From Psychroserpens sp. Hel_I_66 (GTDB lineage Bacteria; Bacteroidota; Bacteroidia; Flavobacteriales; Flavobacteriaceae): a stretch of DNA of 64,000 nucleotides. Under the pieces are notes generated by a model that was not told the DNA's origin, did not search any database, and saw only the letters and a list, made by a program, of their open reading frames with translations. Positions 51,748 to 62,900 of this stretch are shown here, piece after piece (the stretch's first letter is position 1; the number at the start of each line of letters is the position of its first letter). The position numbers and the translations under genes were made by a program. The DNA lies in contig NZ_JUGU01000001.1 of the NCBI RefSeq assembly GCF_000799465.1, positions 992,001 through 1,056,000 on the forward strand. The letters are read 5' to 3'.

Positions 51748-52161
51748 ATGAATGATCGATCTACAAACTTAAAATCTATACGTCCCGTTATATCATCTGC
51801 CCTGGTTAATGACAGTATGAGTGATGGAGAACAATTTCAAAATGCAACTTTGAGACCGATAATAAAAATGCAAAATCATTTATTGGTTGTGGTGTTTAGA
51901 AATTATATATCGAAGCGAAAAAATGTGTTTTTCGATCTTTCATTACCAAAACAGTTATCATACATTGAGAATGCTATCCAAAAGGATATGAAGTTTAGAA
52001 ATTCTTTAAAAGGTATGGTTATTGGTCAATTTACCGTGGAGGAATATGAGATTTATATTAAAGATTCTTCAGCATTAAATAAACGTATGATGAATATTGT
52101 AAAAGAACGTTTGGTCAACAATATTCAATTATTCACAGAACCACTTGCAGCAGCTATATGA
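51748..52161 (+). CDS. Conserved flavobacterial protein of unknown function
   Basis: This 137-aa protein (MNDRSTNLKSIRPVISSALV) is of a type I have seen annotated inconsistently in flavobacteria, sometimes as glyoxalase, but no glyoxalase metal-binding pattern is visible. It has a helical centre (LSYIENAIQKDMKFRNSLKGMVIGQFTVEEYEIYI) and a Lys/Arg-rich middle. No signal peptide. It overlaps the next gene by four bases (ATGA), so the two are coupled, and the partner is a GreA/GreB-like protein. Confidence 0.65.
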   Translation: MNDRSTNLKSIRPVISSALVNDSMSDGEQFQNATLRPIIKMQNHLLVVVFRNYISKRKNVFFDLSLPKQLSYIENAIQKDMKFRNSLKGMVIGQFTVEEYEIYIKDSSALNKRMMNIVKERLVNNIQLFTEPLAAAI

Positions 52162-52604
52162 GTTTGATAAAATCCCAACTTTTAGAAGTTTGTTTTACGT
52201 ACGTTAACAAACGTATGTCCAATTATAAAGATGAAATAGAAACGATTAAGGATTCTATTGAAAACAACGATAAAGGTGATGGAGAAGATGATTCTGGCAA
52301 CGGTAAGCTGTATAGCGATCTAGAAAAGAACGCCCAATATTTAAGTGATGCCTCAAAAATGCTGGATACGCTTAAACTTATTAATCCTAAAATAGTTAGT
52401 GAAAACGCAGTTTTAGGCAGTTTAGTAAAAACTGATAGCTCAAACTTTTTTTTGGCTGTTAGCATTGGTAAGGTTGAAATTGATAATGAGAATTATTTTA
52501 TAATCTCAAAATCTTCACCTATTGGTGAGCTATTGATGAATAAAAAGGCTGGAGATAGCATTACATTTAATAATACCACATATAAAATTAAAGAGATCAA
52601 ATAA
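52158..52604 (+). CDS. GreA/GreB-like protein (transcript-cleavage-factor C-domain)
   Basis: The C-terminal 60 residues (SSNFFLAVSIGKVEIDNENYFIISKSSPIGELLMNKKAGDSITF) match the FKBP-like C-domain of GreA/GreB, with ISKSSPIGELLMNKKAGD at the conserved place. The N-terminal part (1-85) is a charged helical stretch that may replace the usual coiled-coil, and an acidic low-complexity patch (DKGDGEDDSG) interrupts it. The acidic tip residues of Gre factors are not clear. It may bind the RNA polymerase secondary channel. It overlaps the unknown protein upstream by four bases and the DUF2461 gene on the other strand by eight. Confidence 0.7.
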   Translation: MSLIKSQLLEVCFTYVNKRMSNYKDEIETIKDSIENNDKGDGEDDSGNGKLYSDLEKNAQYLSDASKMLDTLKLINPKIVSENAVLGSLVKTDSSNFFLAVSIGKVEIDNENYFIISKSSPIGELLMNKKAGDSITFNNTTYKIKEIK

Positions 52605-53277
52605 TTGATTCTCCATTTAAATTAGTAGTCAATACATCGCTCATGTAGTCAAAAAATGGTCTTACAGCTATGAATGATGCATTAACATCATCAATAAAAT
52701 TGTCGCTAATTACATCTTCATCATTATATTTTTTTGTGAATATGAATTGTTTTTTTCTTATAAGGTCTATAGAAGGATGATCTTTATCAAAATCCCTTGG
52801 AGCTGTTTTTAATTCGTCTCCTTCAAATTCTCCCCAAACTTTTTTAAACTTTTTATCATTTACTATCGCTCTAATTTCTTGATCATCTTGTTCAAATTCC
52901 TTACGTATTCTTAATAAATCGTCTTTATTTGGATCCCAAAAACCAGTTGCGATAAAAGAGTTGTTGTTAGGTTGGATATGCACATAATAGCCACCTCTCA
53001 ATTCGGGTTTTTTTCTACTGAAAGATGCAGAAAAGTGAGTTTTATAGGGTAATTTATTTTTTGAAAACCTAACATCCCTGTAAATTCTAAATACTTTAAA
53101 TGTATCTACAAGATCATGTTTGCTTAATGAATCATAAATAAATTTAAACCCATCTTTAGCTTTTGTTTGATTGGTTTTAAATTCTTCTTTATGATCATTA
53201 AACCAATCTCTATCATTATTTTTTTCGAGTTTTTTAAGGAAGTCTAAAATATCTTTAGAGAATTTTATTGTCGGCAT
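52597..53277 (-). CDS. DUF2461 family protein
   Basis: The 226-aa protein has the DUF2461 run FLKKLEKNNDRDWFNDHKEEF, FRIYRDVRFSKNKLPYKTHFSASFS, GGYYVHIQPNNNSFIATGFWDPN and the C-terminal FFDYMSDVL. The family (TIGR02453) has no proven role. It overlaps the GreA-like gene by eight bases at its 3' end on the opposite strand. Single gene. Confidence 0.85.
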   Translation of the reverse strand: MPTIKFSKDILDFLKKLEKNNDRDWFNDHKEEFKTNQTKAKDGFKFIYDSLSKHDLVDTFKVFRIYRDVRFSKNKLPYKTHFSASFSRKKPELRGGYYVHIQPNNNSFIATGFWDPNKDDLLRIRKEFEQDDQEIRAIVNDKKFKKVWGEFEGDELKTAPRDFDKDHPSIDLIRKKQFIFTKKYNDEDVISDNFIDDVNASFIAVRPFFDYMSDVLTTNLNGESII

Positions 53278-53312
53278 ATTTTACATATTTTATAGAACTA
53301 AAAGTACAAAAA

Positions 53313-53338
53313 AAAGTCCCGATTAATATCGGGACTTT
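53313..53338 (-). terminator. Terminator of the small acidic lipoprotein gene
   Basis: AAAGTCCCGAT (53313-53323) pairs with ATCGGGACTTT (53328-53338) around TAAT; T-run on the minus strand. The core TCCCGAT matches the palindrome at 10899-10920. Confidence 0.8.
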
Positions 53339-53361
53339 ATAGTTTAGCGATCTAAAACTAT

Positions 53362-53577
53362 TTAGTTATCGTCATTTGCTTCTTCAGCAGCTTCTTCTAC
53401 TTCTTCTTGTAAATCTTCAGCAGCATCTTGTACGTCATCACTTGCATCTTCAAGATCTTCTTTGACGTCATCCATTGCCTCTTCTACTTTTTCATCTGGA
53501 GTTTTCTCTTCTCTACAGCTTGTAAATACTGTTGCAAGTGTAAAAAGAAATGCGAATGTTAAAATTAATTTTTTCAT
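53362..53577 (-). CDS. Small acidic lipoprotein with predicted coiled coil
   Basis: The 71-aa protein has a lipobox (MKKLILTFAFLFTLATVFTSC, Cys21) and then a run of Glu and Asp residues with heptad-like spacing of hydrophobic residues (VEEAMDDVKEDLEDASDDVQ), suggesting a coiled coil. Very acidic. It may bind cations at the cell surface. It lies between a DUF2461 gene and an MscS gene, each on the same strand, and has its own terminator. Confidence 0.75.
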   Translation of the reverse strand: MKKLILTFAFLFTLATVFTSCREEKTPDEKVEEAMDDVKEDLEDASDDVQDAAEDLQEEVEEAAEEANDDN

Positions 53578-53670
53578 ACTATTTAGTTATTGGTTATTGT
53601 TAGTTGTAATTATAATATAAATATGTGTAAATTCTATATAAATACCTACAATAATTCATTTTATTTTATT

Positions 53671-54576
53671 CTAATTTTCTGAAAAAGACTTTTCATTTGA
53701 AGGATTATCTGCAATTGATAGCTTATTGTTAAATTCTAAAGTTCTTATAGGGAACGGAATATTTATACCTTCTTTATCATAAGCTTTTTTAATTTGAATG
53801 ATTGCTTTTGTCTTTGCTCTTAGTTTTTCCAGCAAGCTTTCGGCATCAATCCAAAAGCGACACAAATAGTTGATTGAACTATCCCCAAATTCGGTGTAGT
53901 AGAACTCTACATCTTCTGGAGACTCTACTTGATCAAACGTATTTGCAATTGTTTCTTTGGTCAATTTTTCAACTTTTTCTAAATCTGATTTATACCCTAC
54001 TCCACACTCCAAAAATATTCTCATTCTTGTGGTAAGTGAGAAGTTTTTAATTGGGTTCTCTAAGATCATTTTATTTGGTACTATAACAATATTGTTATCT
54101 GCCTCTTTAAGAATAAATGTATTAAGATTAATATCCATGACTTCACCAGAATATCCACTGGTCTCTACCCAGTTACCTATTCTAATTCGATCTCTAAATG
54201 ATAACACAATTCCAGAAACGGTATTGGATAAAGTGCCTTGTAAAGCAAGACCAACGACCAAACCAATAACTCCTGCTCCTGCCAGTAGCGAGGTTAAAGC
54301 CTGACTGAGGTTTAAAATACCCAAAGCGATAAACAAACCAATTAATACCGTGATAACAGATGCTATTCTAGAAACTACTAAACTAATTGATTTTTGCTCT
54401 ACTCTTTTGCTAACTAATTTTTGTACTAGTTTGCTCACATATCTTGAAACAAAAAAAGCTATAACAAATACCAAAATCGCTAATACTAGGTTTGGTAAAT
54501 TTTCTATTATCGCATTGAACCAACCAGAAAGTTTGTCCTTGAGATTATCGAATGCAGTGTCTAATTGTTCTTTCAT
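53671..54576 (-). CDS. MscS family mechanosensitive channel
   Basis: The 301-aa protein is a close paralogue of the MscS protein at 42183-43070: ENLPNLVLAILV in the first helix, pore helix ALTSLLAGAGVIGLVVGLALQGTLSNTVSG, then RIRIGNWVETSGYSGEVMDINL and NIVIVPNKMI, ending EGINIPFPIRTL. A short acidic lipoprotein gene and a CorA gene flank it. Its role is release of solutes under osmotic downshock. The ATG at 54576 is used. Confidence 0.93.
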   Translation of the reverse strand: MKEQLDTAFDNLKDKLSGWFNAIIENLPNLVLAILVFVIAFFVSRYVSKLVQKLVSKRVEQKSISLVVSRIASVITVLIGLFIALGILNLSQALTSLLAGAGVIGLVVGLALQGTLSNTVSGIVLSFRDRIRIGNWVETSGYSGEVMDINLNTFILKEADNNIVIVPNKMILENPIKNFSLTTRMRIFLECGVGYKSDLEKVEKLTKETIANTFDQVESPEDVEFYYTEFGDSSINYLCRFWIDAESLLEKLRAKTKAIIQIKKAYDKEGINIPFPIRTLEFNNKLSIADNPSNEKSFSEN

Positions 54577-54623
54577 GTTCTATTTACTTTAAATTTTTAC
54601 TTCATAATTATGGTATCATAAAA

Positions 54624-54667
54624 AAAGGATACCTCATAAATATGTTAATATTTATAGTGTATCCTTT
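54624..54667 (-). terminator. Terminator of the corA gene
   Basis: AAAGGATAC (54624-54632) pairs with GTATCCTTT (54659-54667) with an inner ATAAATAT/ATATTTAT stem; T-run on the minus strand. Confidence 0.75.
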
Positions 54668-54728
54668 GCTCATACCATCATCTTTTTAGTTCAAATAAAA
54701 AGAGAATTTAATGGATATCAAGAGGTTG

Positions 54729-55799
54729 TTAAAGCCAACGTTTTCTTCGGAAATAGATAAGCATAATTATTAAAAGAATAAACATGACACCTAATAATAC
54801 AAAATAACCGTACTCTGTATTGAGCTCTGGCATATTTTTAAAGTTCATTCCGTAGATACCTGCAATAAAGGTCAATGGAATAAAAATAGTTGCAATTATG
54901 GTAAGCACTTTCATGATCTCGTTCATTTTATTGCTAATGATAGTCATGTGCATATCCATTAAACTCCAAATCATTTCTCGATAGAGCTCCACAGATTCAC
55001 TAACTTGAATAATGTGATCATATAAATCCCTTAAATAGCTTGGTGTTTTTTCTTCTATTATTGAGGTTTCTAATTTTTCCAACCTGTTTATCACTTCACG
55101 TAAGGGCAAAATAGATCGTCTTATCTTCAAGACTTCCTGTTTTAAATTTTGAATTTGATTAGGCGTATCATTATTACTTTCTTTAGAGTCAAAAATTGTA
55201 CTTTCAAGATCTTCAATTTGATCTCCGAAAGCCTCAATTATTACCATATAATTATCTACAACTGCATCTAAAATGGCATACATTAAATAATCTGCCCCTT
55301 GATTTCTTATTCTGCCTTTCGCACTTTTGATGCGTTCTCTCAAATCGTCAAATACATCACCATCAGACTCCTGAAAAGTTAACACGTAATCTTCACCAAC
55401 AATCATGCTAACGTGCTCAAACTGTAACTCATCATTCTTATTGTAATAAAGCATTTTAAAAATGATAAATAGATACTTGTCAAATTCGTCAAGTTTAGGC
55501 CTATGATTTGTAGTAACAATATCTTCTAAGGTTAATGGGTGAATTTTGTAGTGATTACCCAAAGTCTCTATATTCTCAATATTATTAAGACCGTTTATGT
55601 TTATCCAGGTAACATGATTGTTGCCAATTAAATTAAATGCATCTTTTACGCTTTGGGAGTCAAGTCTTGTAACAGATTCATTATTATAATTTATAACCTC
55701 AACCGCAGTGACATCTGTTTGCTTTTTTCCTTGATATGTGACTGTTCCTGGAGGTAAATTGGATGCTTTATACGATTTTTTCCTTCTTTTTATTTTCAT
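54729..55799 (-). CDS. corA: CorA-type magnesium/cobalt channel
   Basis: The 356-aa protein has the long cytoplasmic alpha/beta and helical domain of CorA, ending in two helices joined by the periplasmic YGMNF motif (IYGMNFKNMPELN), the selectivity signature GMN. The C-terminus is basic (YFRRKRW). The ATG at 55799 (MKIKRRKK) is used instead of an upstream frame start at 55847, which adds a hydrophobic 16 residues without family support. Mg2+ uptake. Terminator at 54624-54667. The MscS and acidic lipoprotein genes are neighbours on the same strand. Confidence 0.93.
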   Translation of the reverse strand: MKIKRRKKSYKASNLPPGTVTYQGKKQTDVTAVEVINYNNESVTRLDSQSVKDAFNLIGNNHVTWININGLNNIENIETLGNHYKIHPLTLEDIVTTNHRPKLDEFDKYLFIIFKMLYYNKNDELQFEHVSMIVGEDYVLTFQESDGDVFDDLRERIKSAKGRIRNQGADYLMYAILDAVVDNYMVIIEAFGDQIEDLESTIFDSKESNNDTPNQIQNLKQEVLKIRRSILPLREVINRLEKLETSIIEEKTPSYLRDLYDHIIQVSESVELYREMIWSLMDMHMTIISNKMNEIMKVLTIIATIFIPLTFIAGIYGMNFKNMPELNTEYGYFVLLGVMFILLIIMLIYFRRKRWL

Positions 55800-55946
55800 A
55801 GAATTGATGTAAAATATGAAGTTAAAAATATAAAAACTTTTTATCATAACAGTTACCTATAAGTCAATTAGTAGATACTATTAAATTGAATGTTTCTTTA
55901 TATCTGGAAGCATTACTTTTGAATTATTAATAATTAGCTTGCATAT

Positions 55947-55970
55947 TGCATATTTTTTTATTAATATGCA
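55947..55970. repeat. Inverted repeat upstream of a small gene
   Basis: TGCATATT (55947-55954) pairs with AATATGCA (55963-55970); a direct repeat GCATATT precedes it. It may be an operator for the gene at 55994 or a remnant. Confidence 0.35.
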
Positions 55971-55993
55971 CAGATTACAACAAATATATATAC

Positions 55994-56218
55994 ATGGGAA
56001 GACCTCCAACAAGACCAATAAAATTTAGAGACGGATTTTATATCGAAATTAGAAACAAGGGTAAAAACAGTGGAATTAAATTGCACAGAGACACCAAAGA
56101 GCAAATGATGCGCACTATTAAAGAATATGAACTAACAAAAGATGTGATTATTCTAGGTGAATCAAAAAATGGAAAATGGGTTGATAAAAACCCAATACAT
56201 CACGTCGTAGAAGAATAG
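55994..56218 (+). CDS. Small conserved-looking protein of unknown function
   Basis: The 74-aa protein (MGRPPTRPIKFRDGFYIEIRN) is rich in Lys and Arg at the start, then has a helix (KEQMMRTIKEYELTKDVIILGESKNGKWVDK). I have no named family. No signal peptide. The ATG at 55994 is preferred because the upstream 16 residues from the frame's first start (55946) run through the inverted repeat. It has its own terminator (56239-56287), which supports it as a gene. Confidence 0.65.
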   Translation: MGRPPTRPIKFRDGFYIEIRNKGKNSGIKLHRDTKEQMMRTIKEYELTKDVIILGESKNGKWVDKNPIHHVVEE

Positions 56219-56238
56219 AAAAAAATATAACTTATTTT

Positions 56239-56287
56239 AAAGCTCAATAGAAGTTTATGAAATCCATAAATTTTTATTGAGCTTTTT
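56239..56287 (+). terminator. Terminator after the 74-aa gene
   Basis: AAAGCTCAATA (56239-56249) pairs with TATTGAGCTTT (56275-56285) around a loop of 25 bases, then T residues. Confidence 0.6.
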
Positions 56288-56374
56288 GTTTTTTTGGTAG
56301 TCAAATTATTATAAGAATATATAGTCTACGTTTATTTTATTAAATTACACACACCTAACTTAATATTTAAAATT

Positions 56375-56797
56375 ATGACGACTATTACAAATAATAAACC
56401 ACCTGTTTGGTTTTGGATTATTAGCATCATTGCTTTATTATGGAATCTCATGGGAGTAGCTGCGTATTTATCTATGCATTATATGACCGATGAAATGATT
56501 GCAGATTTAGAGCCACATCAACAAATCGCTGCAAATTACGATTATCCTGCATGGTACATTGCAATTTTTGCCATTGCTGTTTTTAGTGGCACAATAGCTT
56601 GTATTGGTCTGCTCTTAAGAAAAAAATGGGCTTATATATTATTTATTATTTCTTTTTTTACAGCTACATTTCAGCAAATATATTACATTCTAAAAGTTGA
56701 TGGGATCGATAAGTTTATGCCAATCATGATTATTATTGTTTGTGCAATACTTGTGTGGTTTTCAAAAAGAGCAATCTCAAAACATTGGATAAAGTAA
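56375..56797 (+). CDS. Four-helix membrane protein of unknown function
   Basis: The 140-aa protein has four hydrophobic helices (PVWFWIISIIALLWNLMGVAAYL; AWYIAIFAIAVFSGTIACIGLLL; AYILFIISFFTATFQQIYYI; MPIMIIIVCAILVWF) with a short acidic loop EMIADLEPHQQ. I do not recognise a proven function; related proteins are widespread in Bacteroidota. Inner membrane. Closed by a strong terminator shared with the kinase gene. Confidence 0.7.
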   Translation: MTTITNNKPPVWFWIISIIALLWNLMGVAAYLSMHYMTDEMIADLEPHQQIAANYDYPAWYIAIFAIAVFSGTIACIGLLLRKKWAYILFIISFFTATFQQIYYILKVDGIDKFMPIMIIIVCAILVWFSKRAISKHWIK

Positions 56798-56830
56798 ATA
56801 CTATCTAACCGACCAATCTTATTTTATCCA

Positions 56831-56861
56831 AAAAAGGCATTAGAATTTCTAATGCCTTTTT
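56831..56861. terminator. Bidirectional terminator between convergent genes
   Basis: AAAAAGGCATTAGA (56831-56844), loop ATT, TCTAATGCCTTTTT (56848-56861). It serves the membrane protein gene and the BadF kinase gene. Confidence 0.85.
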
Positions 56862-56883
56862 AAATATTTTAGTTTAATAACTG

Positions 56884-57744
56884 CTAAAGTTTACTGGTAT
56901 GGTATTTCACAAGCCCTTCTATTGGTCTACGTTCAAAATTACCAACTTTAAATCCTAACTCTTCAGCAACTTCTTTTATTTCATTTTTAGAAAAATAGGC
57001 TATTGATCCTGCAAAATGAACGGGTACCGATTTAAGTTCTTCTTCATATTGAAAAATCATATTTATAGCAAATTGCTTAATACCGTCCTTAATTAGTTTA
57101 TTCATGTATTTTGAATCTTTGTTCAAGAACATGAATTCTGCGAAGTTTGCCAAATATGCATTAGGGTTTGGTTGTTTGTATAAATTGTATTTTATGTAAT
57201 CTGCTTCTAGATTGTACTTATGCTCAAACGCTATTTTAATATCCTCTGGCATTTGATTATAATAATAATCTTTGATGAGCTCTTTTCCGAAGTAATTACC
57301 AGAGGCATCATCCATAAGTGTATATCCTAAGGAAATGACACGTTGATGTAACCTTTGCCCATCATAATAACTACAGTTAGATCCAGTGCCCATAATACAA
57401 ACCACTGCAGCTTCATTATCACTATTGATTGTTGCTCTTACTGCTGCCATAGTATCTTCTTGAACTTCTACAATAGCATTTAAAAAAATAAACTGTAGAA
57501 CATGGGCTAACATTGTTTTTGGTTTCTCTGTACCACAACCTGCTCCATAAAAAAATACGTGAGACACTTGGTTTTTTATCACCATGAGTTCATCACTGTT
57601 TCTAATAATCTTTTTGAGTTTCTTTTCTTTAAGAATAGCAGGATTAAGCCCTTTTGTGCGGATCTTTTCTTGTAATTGTACGCCATTATTATCTACTGCA
57701 ATCCAATCACATTTTGTAGAGCCACTATCAACAATTAAAATCAT
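56884..57744 (-). CDS. BadF/BadG family kinase, N-acetylglucosamine kinase-like
   Basis: The 286-aa ASKHA protein opens with VDSGSTKCDWIAVDNNG (phosphate-1 loop), has AAVVCIMGTGSNCSYYDGQ (phosphate-2 loop), and VHFAGSIAYF (adenosine motif). It matches the N-acetylglucosamine kinase group in Bacteroidota, which phosphorylates amino sugars with ATP. The gene follows gapA on the same strand, 61 bases apart with a terminator in between, and pfkA lies next, so it belongs to a sugar-metabolism cluster. Confidence 0.88.
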   Translation of the reverse strand: MILIVDSGSTKCDWIAVDNNGVQLQEKIRTKGLNPAILKEKKLKKIIRNSDELMVIKNQVSHVFFYGAGCGTEKPKTMLAHVLQFIFLNAIVEVQEDTMAAVRATINSDNEAAVVCIMGTGSNCSYYDGQRLHQRVISLGYTLMDDASGNYFGKELIKDYYYNQMPEDIKIAFEHKYNLEADYIKYNLYKQPNPNAYLANFAEFMFLNKDSKYMNKLIKDGIKQFAINMIFQYEEELKSVPVHFAGSIAYFSKNEIKEVAEELGFKVGNFERRPIEGLVKYHTSKL

Positions 57745-57761
57745 AAGTGAATGTAAAAAAT

Positions 57762-57794
57762 AAATCCGTAGGAAAACTAGTTTACTACGGATTT
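57762..57794 (-). terminator. Terminator of gapA
   Basis: AAATCCGTAG (57762-57771) pairs with CTACGGATTT (57785-57794); T-tract on the minus strand. It separates gapA from the BadF kinase gene. Confidence 0.8.
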
Positions 57795-57805
57795 ATAAAT
57801 GAATA

Positions 57806-58831
<1,026 letters not shown>

Positions 58832-58853
58832 TTATTTTTTTTCTTCGGAAATA

Positions 58854-59843
58854 TTATGTTGACATTATATCTGAAACTCTCAAGAGCTCCATATTAATTT
58901 CAGACTTTCCTTTTACCGCTTGATCTAATGGTGTTACCGCAATCTTATCATTTAACAAGCCAACCATTAAATTGGTTTCGCCATGCAATAAGCATTCTAC
59001 AGCTTTAACTCCCATTCTACTGGCAAGTACCCGATCAAAACAAGATGGTGAACCACCACGTTGCATATGGCCTAAAACAGAAACACGAACATCATACTCG
59101 ATCATGTTTTCCTCCACATAATCTTTTAGTTCAAATACGTTTTTACCAATTTTATCTCCTTCTGCAACTATAACAATGCTTGATGATTTACCAGTATGTT
59201 TACTTCGACGTAGTGAATCTAACAAACGATCTAAACCTAAATCTTCTTCTGGAATTAGAATTTCTTCAGCTCCCGCTCCAATGCCTACATTTAATGCAAT
59301 ATGTCCAGCATCACGCCCCATAACTTCTACAAAAAAGAGTCTGTTATGTGAACTCGCTGTATCTCTTATTTTATCAACTGCCTCTACAACTGTATTGAGT
59401 GCTGTATCGTAACCAAGAGTATGAGAAGTTCCGAAGATATCATTATCTATCGTTCCAGGGATTCCCATAACAGGAAAATCAAATTCCTGATTGAAAATCA
59501 TAGCTCCAGTAAACGTACCATCACCACCAATTGCAACCAAAGCATCAATATTTGCCTCACTTAAATGTTTGTGTGCTTGTTTTCTGCCTTCCGGAGTTTT
59601 GAACTCTAATGATCGAGCCGATTTTAGAACGGTCCCGCCTTTATTTATAATTCCTTTTACGCTACGAGCATCCATAGATTTGAAATCGCCTTCAATCATG
59701 CCTTCGTAACCTCTGTAAATCCCAACACATTCAATATTATGAAATGCACAGGTTCTAACTACAGATCTAATTGCAGCATTCATTCCTGGAGAATCTCCTC
59801 CAGAAGTAAAAACACCTATTTTGTTTATCTTTTTTGACATCAT
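58854..59843 (-). CDS. pfkA: ATP-dependent 6-phosphofructokinase
   Basis: The 329-aa protein has the ATP-binding TSGGDSPGMNAAIR and GGDGTFTGAMIF, the catalytic PGTIDNDI (Asp acting as base), and the fructose-6-P site with VEVMGRDAGHIAL. Gly in GGDGT marks an ATP- rather than PPi-dependent form. It commits hexose to glycolysis. An in-frame ATG directly follows the first (MM). gapA lies next downstream. Confidence 0.97.
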   Translation of the reverse strand: MMSKKINKIGVFTSGGDSPGMNAAIRSVVRTCAFHNIECVGIYRGYEGMIEGDFKSMDARSVKGIINKGGTVLKSARSLEFKTPEGRKQAHKHLSEANIDALVAIGGDGTFTGAMIFNQEFDFPVMGIPGTIDNDIFGTSHTLGYDTALNTVVEAVDKIRDTASSHNRLFFVEVMGRDAGHIALNVGIGAGAEEILIPEEDLGLDRLLDSLRRSKHTGKSSSIVIVAEGDKIGKNVFELKDYVEENMIEYDVRVSVLGHMQRGGSPSCFDRVLASRMGVKAVECLLHGETNLMVGLLNDKIAVTPLDQAVKGKSEINMELLRVSDIMST

Positions 59844-59976
59844 TTTTATGTTTCAAAAAGTAAATCTAACAAACTAAAGTTAATAAAAAGTGGATTTTCA
59901 GTTTATTTAACAAGGTGATAAAAACTCAAACGTTTTCGTTAATAAATAATATGAAAATTGTTAAAAAAGTTAGGTA

Positions 59977-62900
59977 TTAATTGCTTTTAGAGCTTTTATC
60001 TGACTTGATATTTATGTAATCTGGAGTCATACTTTGGTCATCTTCTTCATTTTTCTTTTCTTTTGGCTCTTCTTTCTTTTTATTTTTTCCGGAGAAAATA
60101 ATCTGGATTAATTCTTTGAAGGTATCAAACTCAACATTATAAGCTAAACCTGCACCTTGCGTATAACCAATCTCTTCACCAAAATTTCTAATACTGTTTT
60201 CTCTATTGAAAAACGTTGCTTTTAATGTCCCATCATCATTTAACAACACATCAATTTGAACATCTCCCGCAATTACAGTTTGATTGACACCTCCAATAGG
60301 TACTCCAACCTTACCATTAATCAATACTCTATCGCTAATTTTTGTGCTCAATGTGAGACCAAGCCTATCATCGGTTTGATAATCTGTAGTTACCGCTCCT
60401 GCTTCGTATGAAAAGCTGGCCTGTAGTTTGCCATCATTATCGGTTAAAAAACTATTGAAAAAGGAGTTTACCCTATCTGAAATTGTACCATAAGCCTGCT
60501 GGCCCAAACTTACCTCACTTGCAAATGATCCTGTAGTTAATAGAAATAAGGCTTGGTTTTCCCTGCTTTCTCTCGTTTCTAATCTATAATCCAATTCAGA
60601 TTTTATAGTAGATTCTACATTTGGAAAATTAAACGTAAAATTTGGATCTGGCTGTTCCAGTTGCCCAGAAAGATTAATTTCTACCTCTACATCAATACTT
60701 CTATTGATTGGCGCATCTAATAGTACGGATGGGTTTGCTCTGGTTTCATAAACAGCAGTTAAGCCAACCTGAGCTTTTAAAGGATCTCCTTCCCAACGAA
60801 TATACCCGTTGGGCTGTACGGTTAATTTCTTCTGAATTAAACCTCCATAAGCAAAGTTATACGTCCCTTCTACAATTTGGAAATCTCCAAACATTTGAAA
60901 CTTTCCGTTGGTATTGATATCAAATAAAAGATTTCCATTTCCTTTTCCTTGAATTGTGCTTCCAGAGTTTCTGTCGATTACAATTTCAATATCTGCATAA
61001 GGATTTACAAAGAGATTGAATTCCAGTTCTAGTCCTTTAACTTCGGTATTATTGATTATTTCTCCTCTCACACGTGCATCTTTTTCTTCAGGACTTAAAA
61101 AATGAATATATGAGTTGTCGCCATAACTCTCTAAATCACTTAGTGGTATTTTGAATATCGTACCTTGTGCTGTGCTCCCGTTGAACTCTATTTTTAAATT
61201 CTCTGTTGGTCCAGAAATTTCAGCTGTCCCGTCAACAAATGCTGTTCCGTAGTATAATTCTTCCTCGTCGTAAGTGGTATTTAAAACCAACAGTCTATCT
61301 GTATCAATTTCTAATCCTAACTTCCAGTCTGAGAAATTTTGATGGCTTATAAACCCGTTGAGAATTGCTTTGGAGAAGTATTCGGAATCTGTAATTTCAA
61401 CTTCTTGAAAAATAAACCGTTGGGATTCTAATTTTACCTGAGAATCAAAATCAAAACTATAATCAATATTGAGATAAGGTATGGTTAGACCAGCATTGTC
61501 CAGTAACAAATCGCCATTAAATTGTGGTTCTTTTAAACTTCCCGTGACATTGGCACGACCTGTTACCAAGCCCCTAATATTAGTAATTACACCAGCTCCC
61601 AAGGGATCTAACGGGTCTAACAAAAACTCCTCAAACTTGACATCTAGATCGATAAGATTATTATCTATATCAATAGTCCCTTTTGCGTCCAAAGATTTTA
61701 AATTATCATTTTTAAGGGTGACATCTACTGTATAATCAGTCAATGATTGATTTCCTTTTATACTGGCATTAAGTTCTCCCAATTCATAATCATTTACTTT
61801 AAAATCACTTACAATGACATTTGATTTTGGTACATAAATACCTTCTTTTTGAAGAACGTCCAATTTACCATTAACTCTACCATCAAGCGTGAGACTGTCT
61901 AATCTAGGTGTGATTTTTGATAAATCTACATCTGTAAAATCTAATTTTAAATCCTTAAAATCATCTCCTTTTATTTCTCCGGAAAGCTCAATACGCTCAT
62001 CAAAATGGTTCATCACCATTTCACTTATATCAAAGTTTTTAAAATCTCTGGTAAAGGCAATTTTATTCTTTTTGTTTTTATCGTCGTTTATTGTCCATTT
62101 GTTCTCTTTAAAAGTAACTTCAGATTTTCTAAAACCAACAACAGATTTATTCGTTTCATCTATGGTATAATACATACTGAGATTAAAGTCATCTGTATTT
62201 GTTTTTCCGCCTTTAAATTCAGATTTAATAAAAAGCGTATCACGTTGCGTCACATTAATTAGACTAAATTTTGATACATCATAATACTTTGTACTCAATG
62301 TATCAATTTCAATATAGGTATTAAACAAAGGGTTGCTATTATCTATTAATATAGAAATATCATTTGCAAAATAATTAAACAGTTTTATTTGTGGAGAATT
62401 GAATGTGAGGTTAAATTGCTTCTCATCGGTCTCGATACGACCTTTGACTCTTGTATTGGGACCAAGCTCTAGTTCGTGGTAAAAGACTTCAACGATTTTA
62501 TTGTATATTCTAAAATCGAACTCCAAGTACTGGTCGGTCTCTATCTTATTTGGTATATAATTGGTATAAATGCTTCCTACGGAATTTTCTACAAGCTTAC
62601 CTATATCTGCAAACTTGAAATTTCCGCTCATGCTACCTTCAACAATATCTGGTGAATTGATTGTTAGAATTCTTTTTTCATCTTCGAACTTGGATTCTAT
62701 CTTGAAATCCTTAAAAAAATATTCTTCATTCTCGTTAATATAAGTTGTGTTTTCAAAATTCAATGTTCCGTAGGCATCATCGATGGTTGAACCTTTTATG
62801 GAAGTGATCACATTTCCTCTAAAAACAGAAATACTGTCTTTAGTAATAAAATTCAATGCACGAAGATTTGCATATTCTACATTTGCCTTAAAATCGAGCG

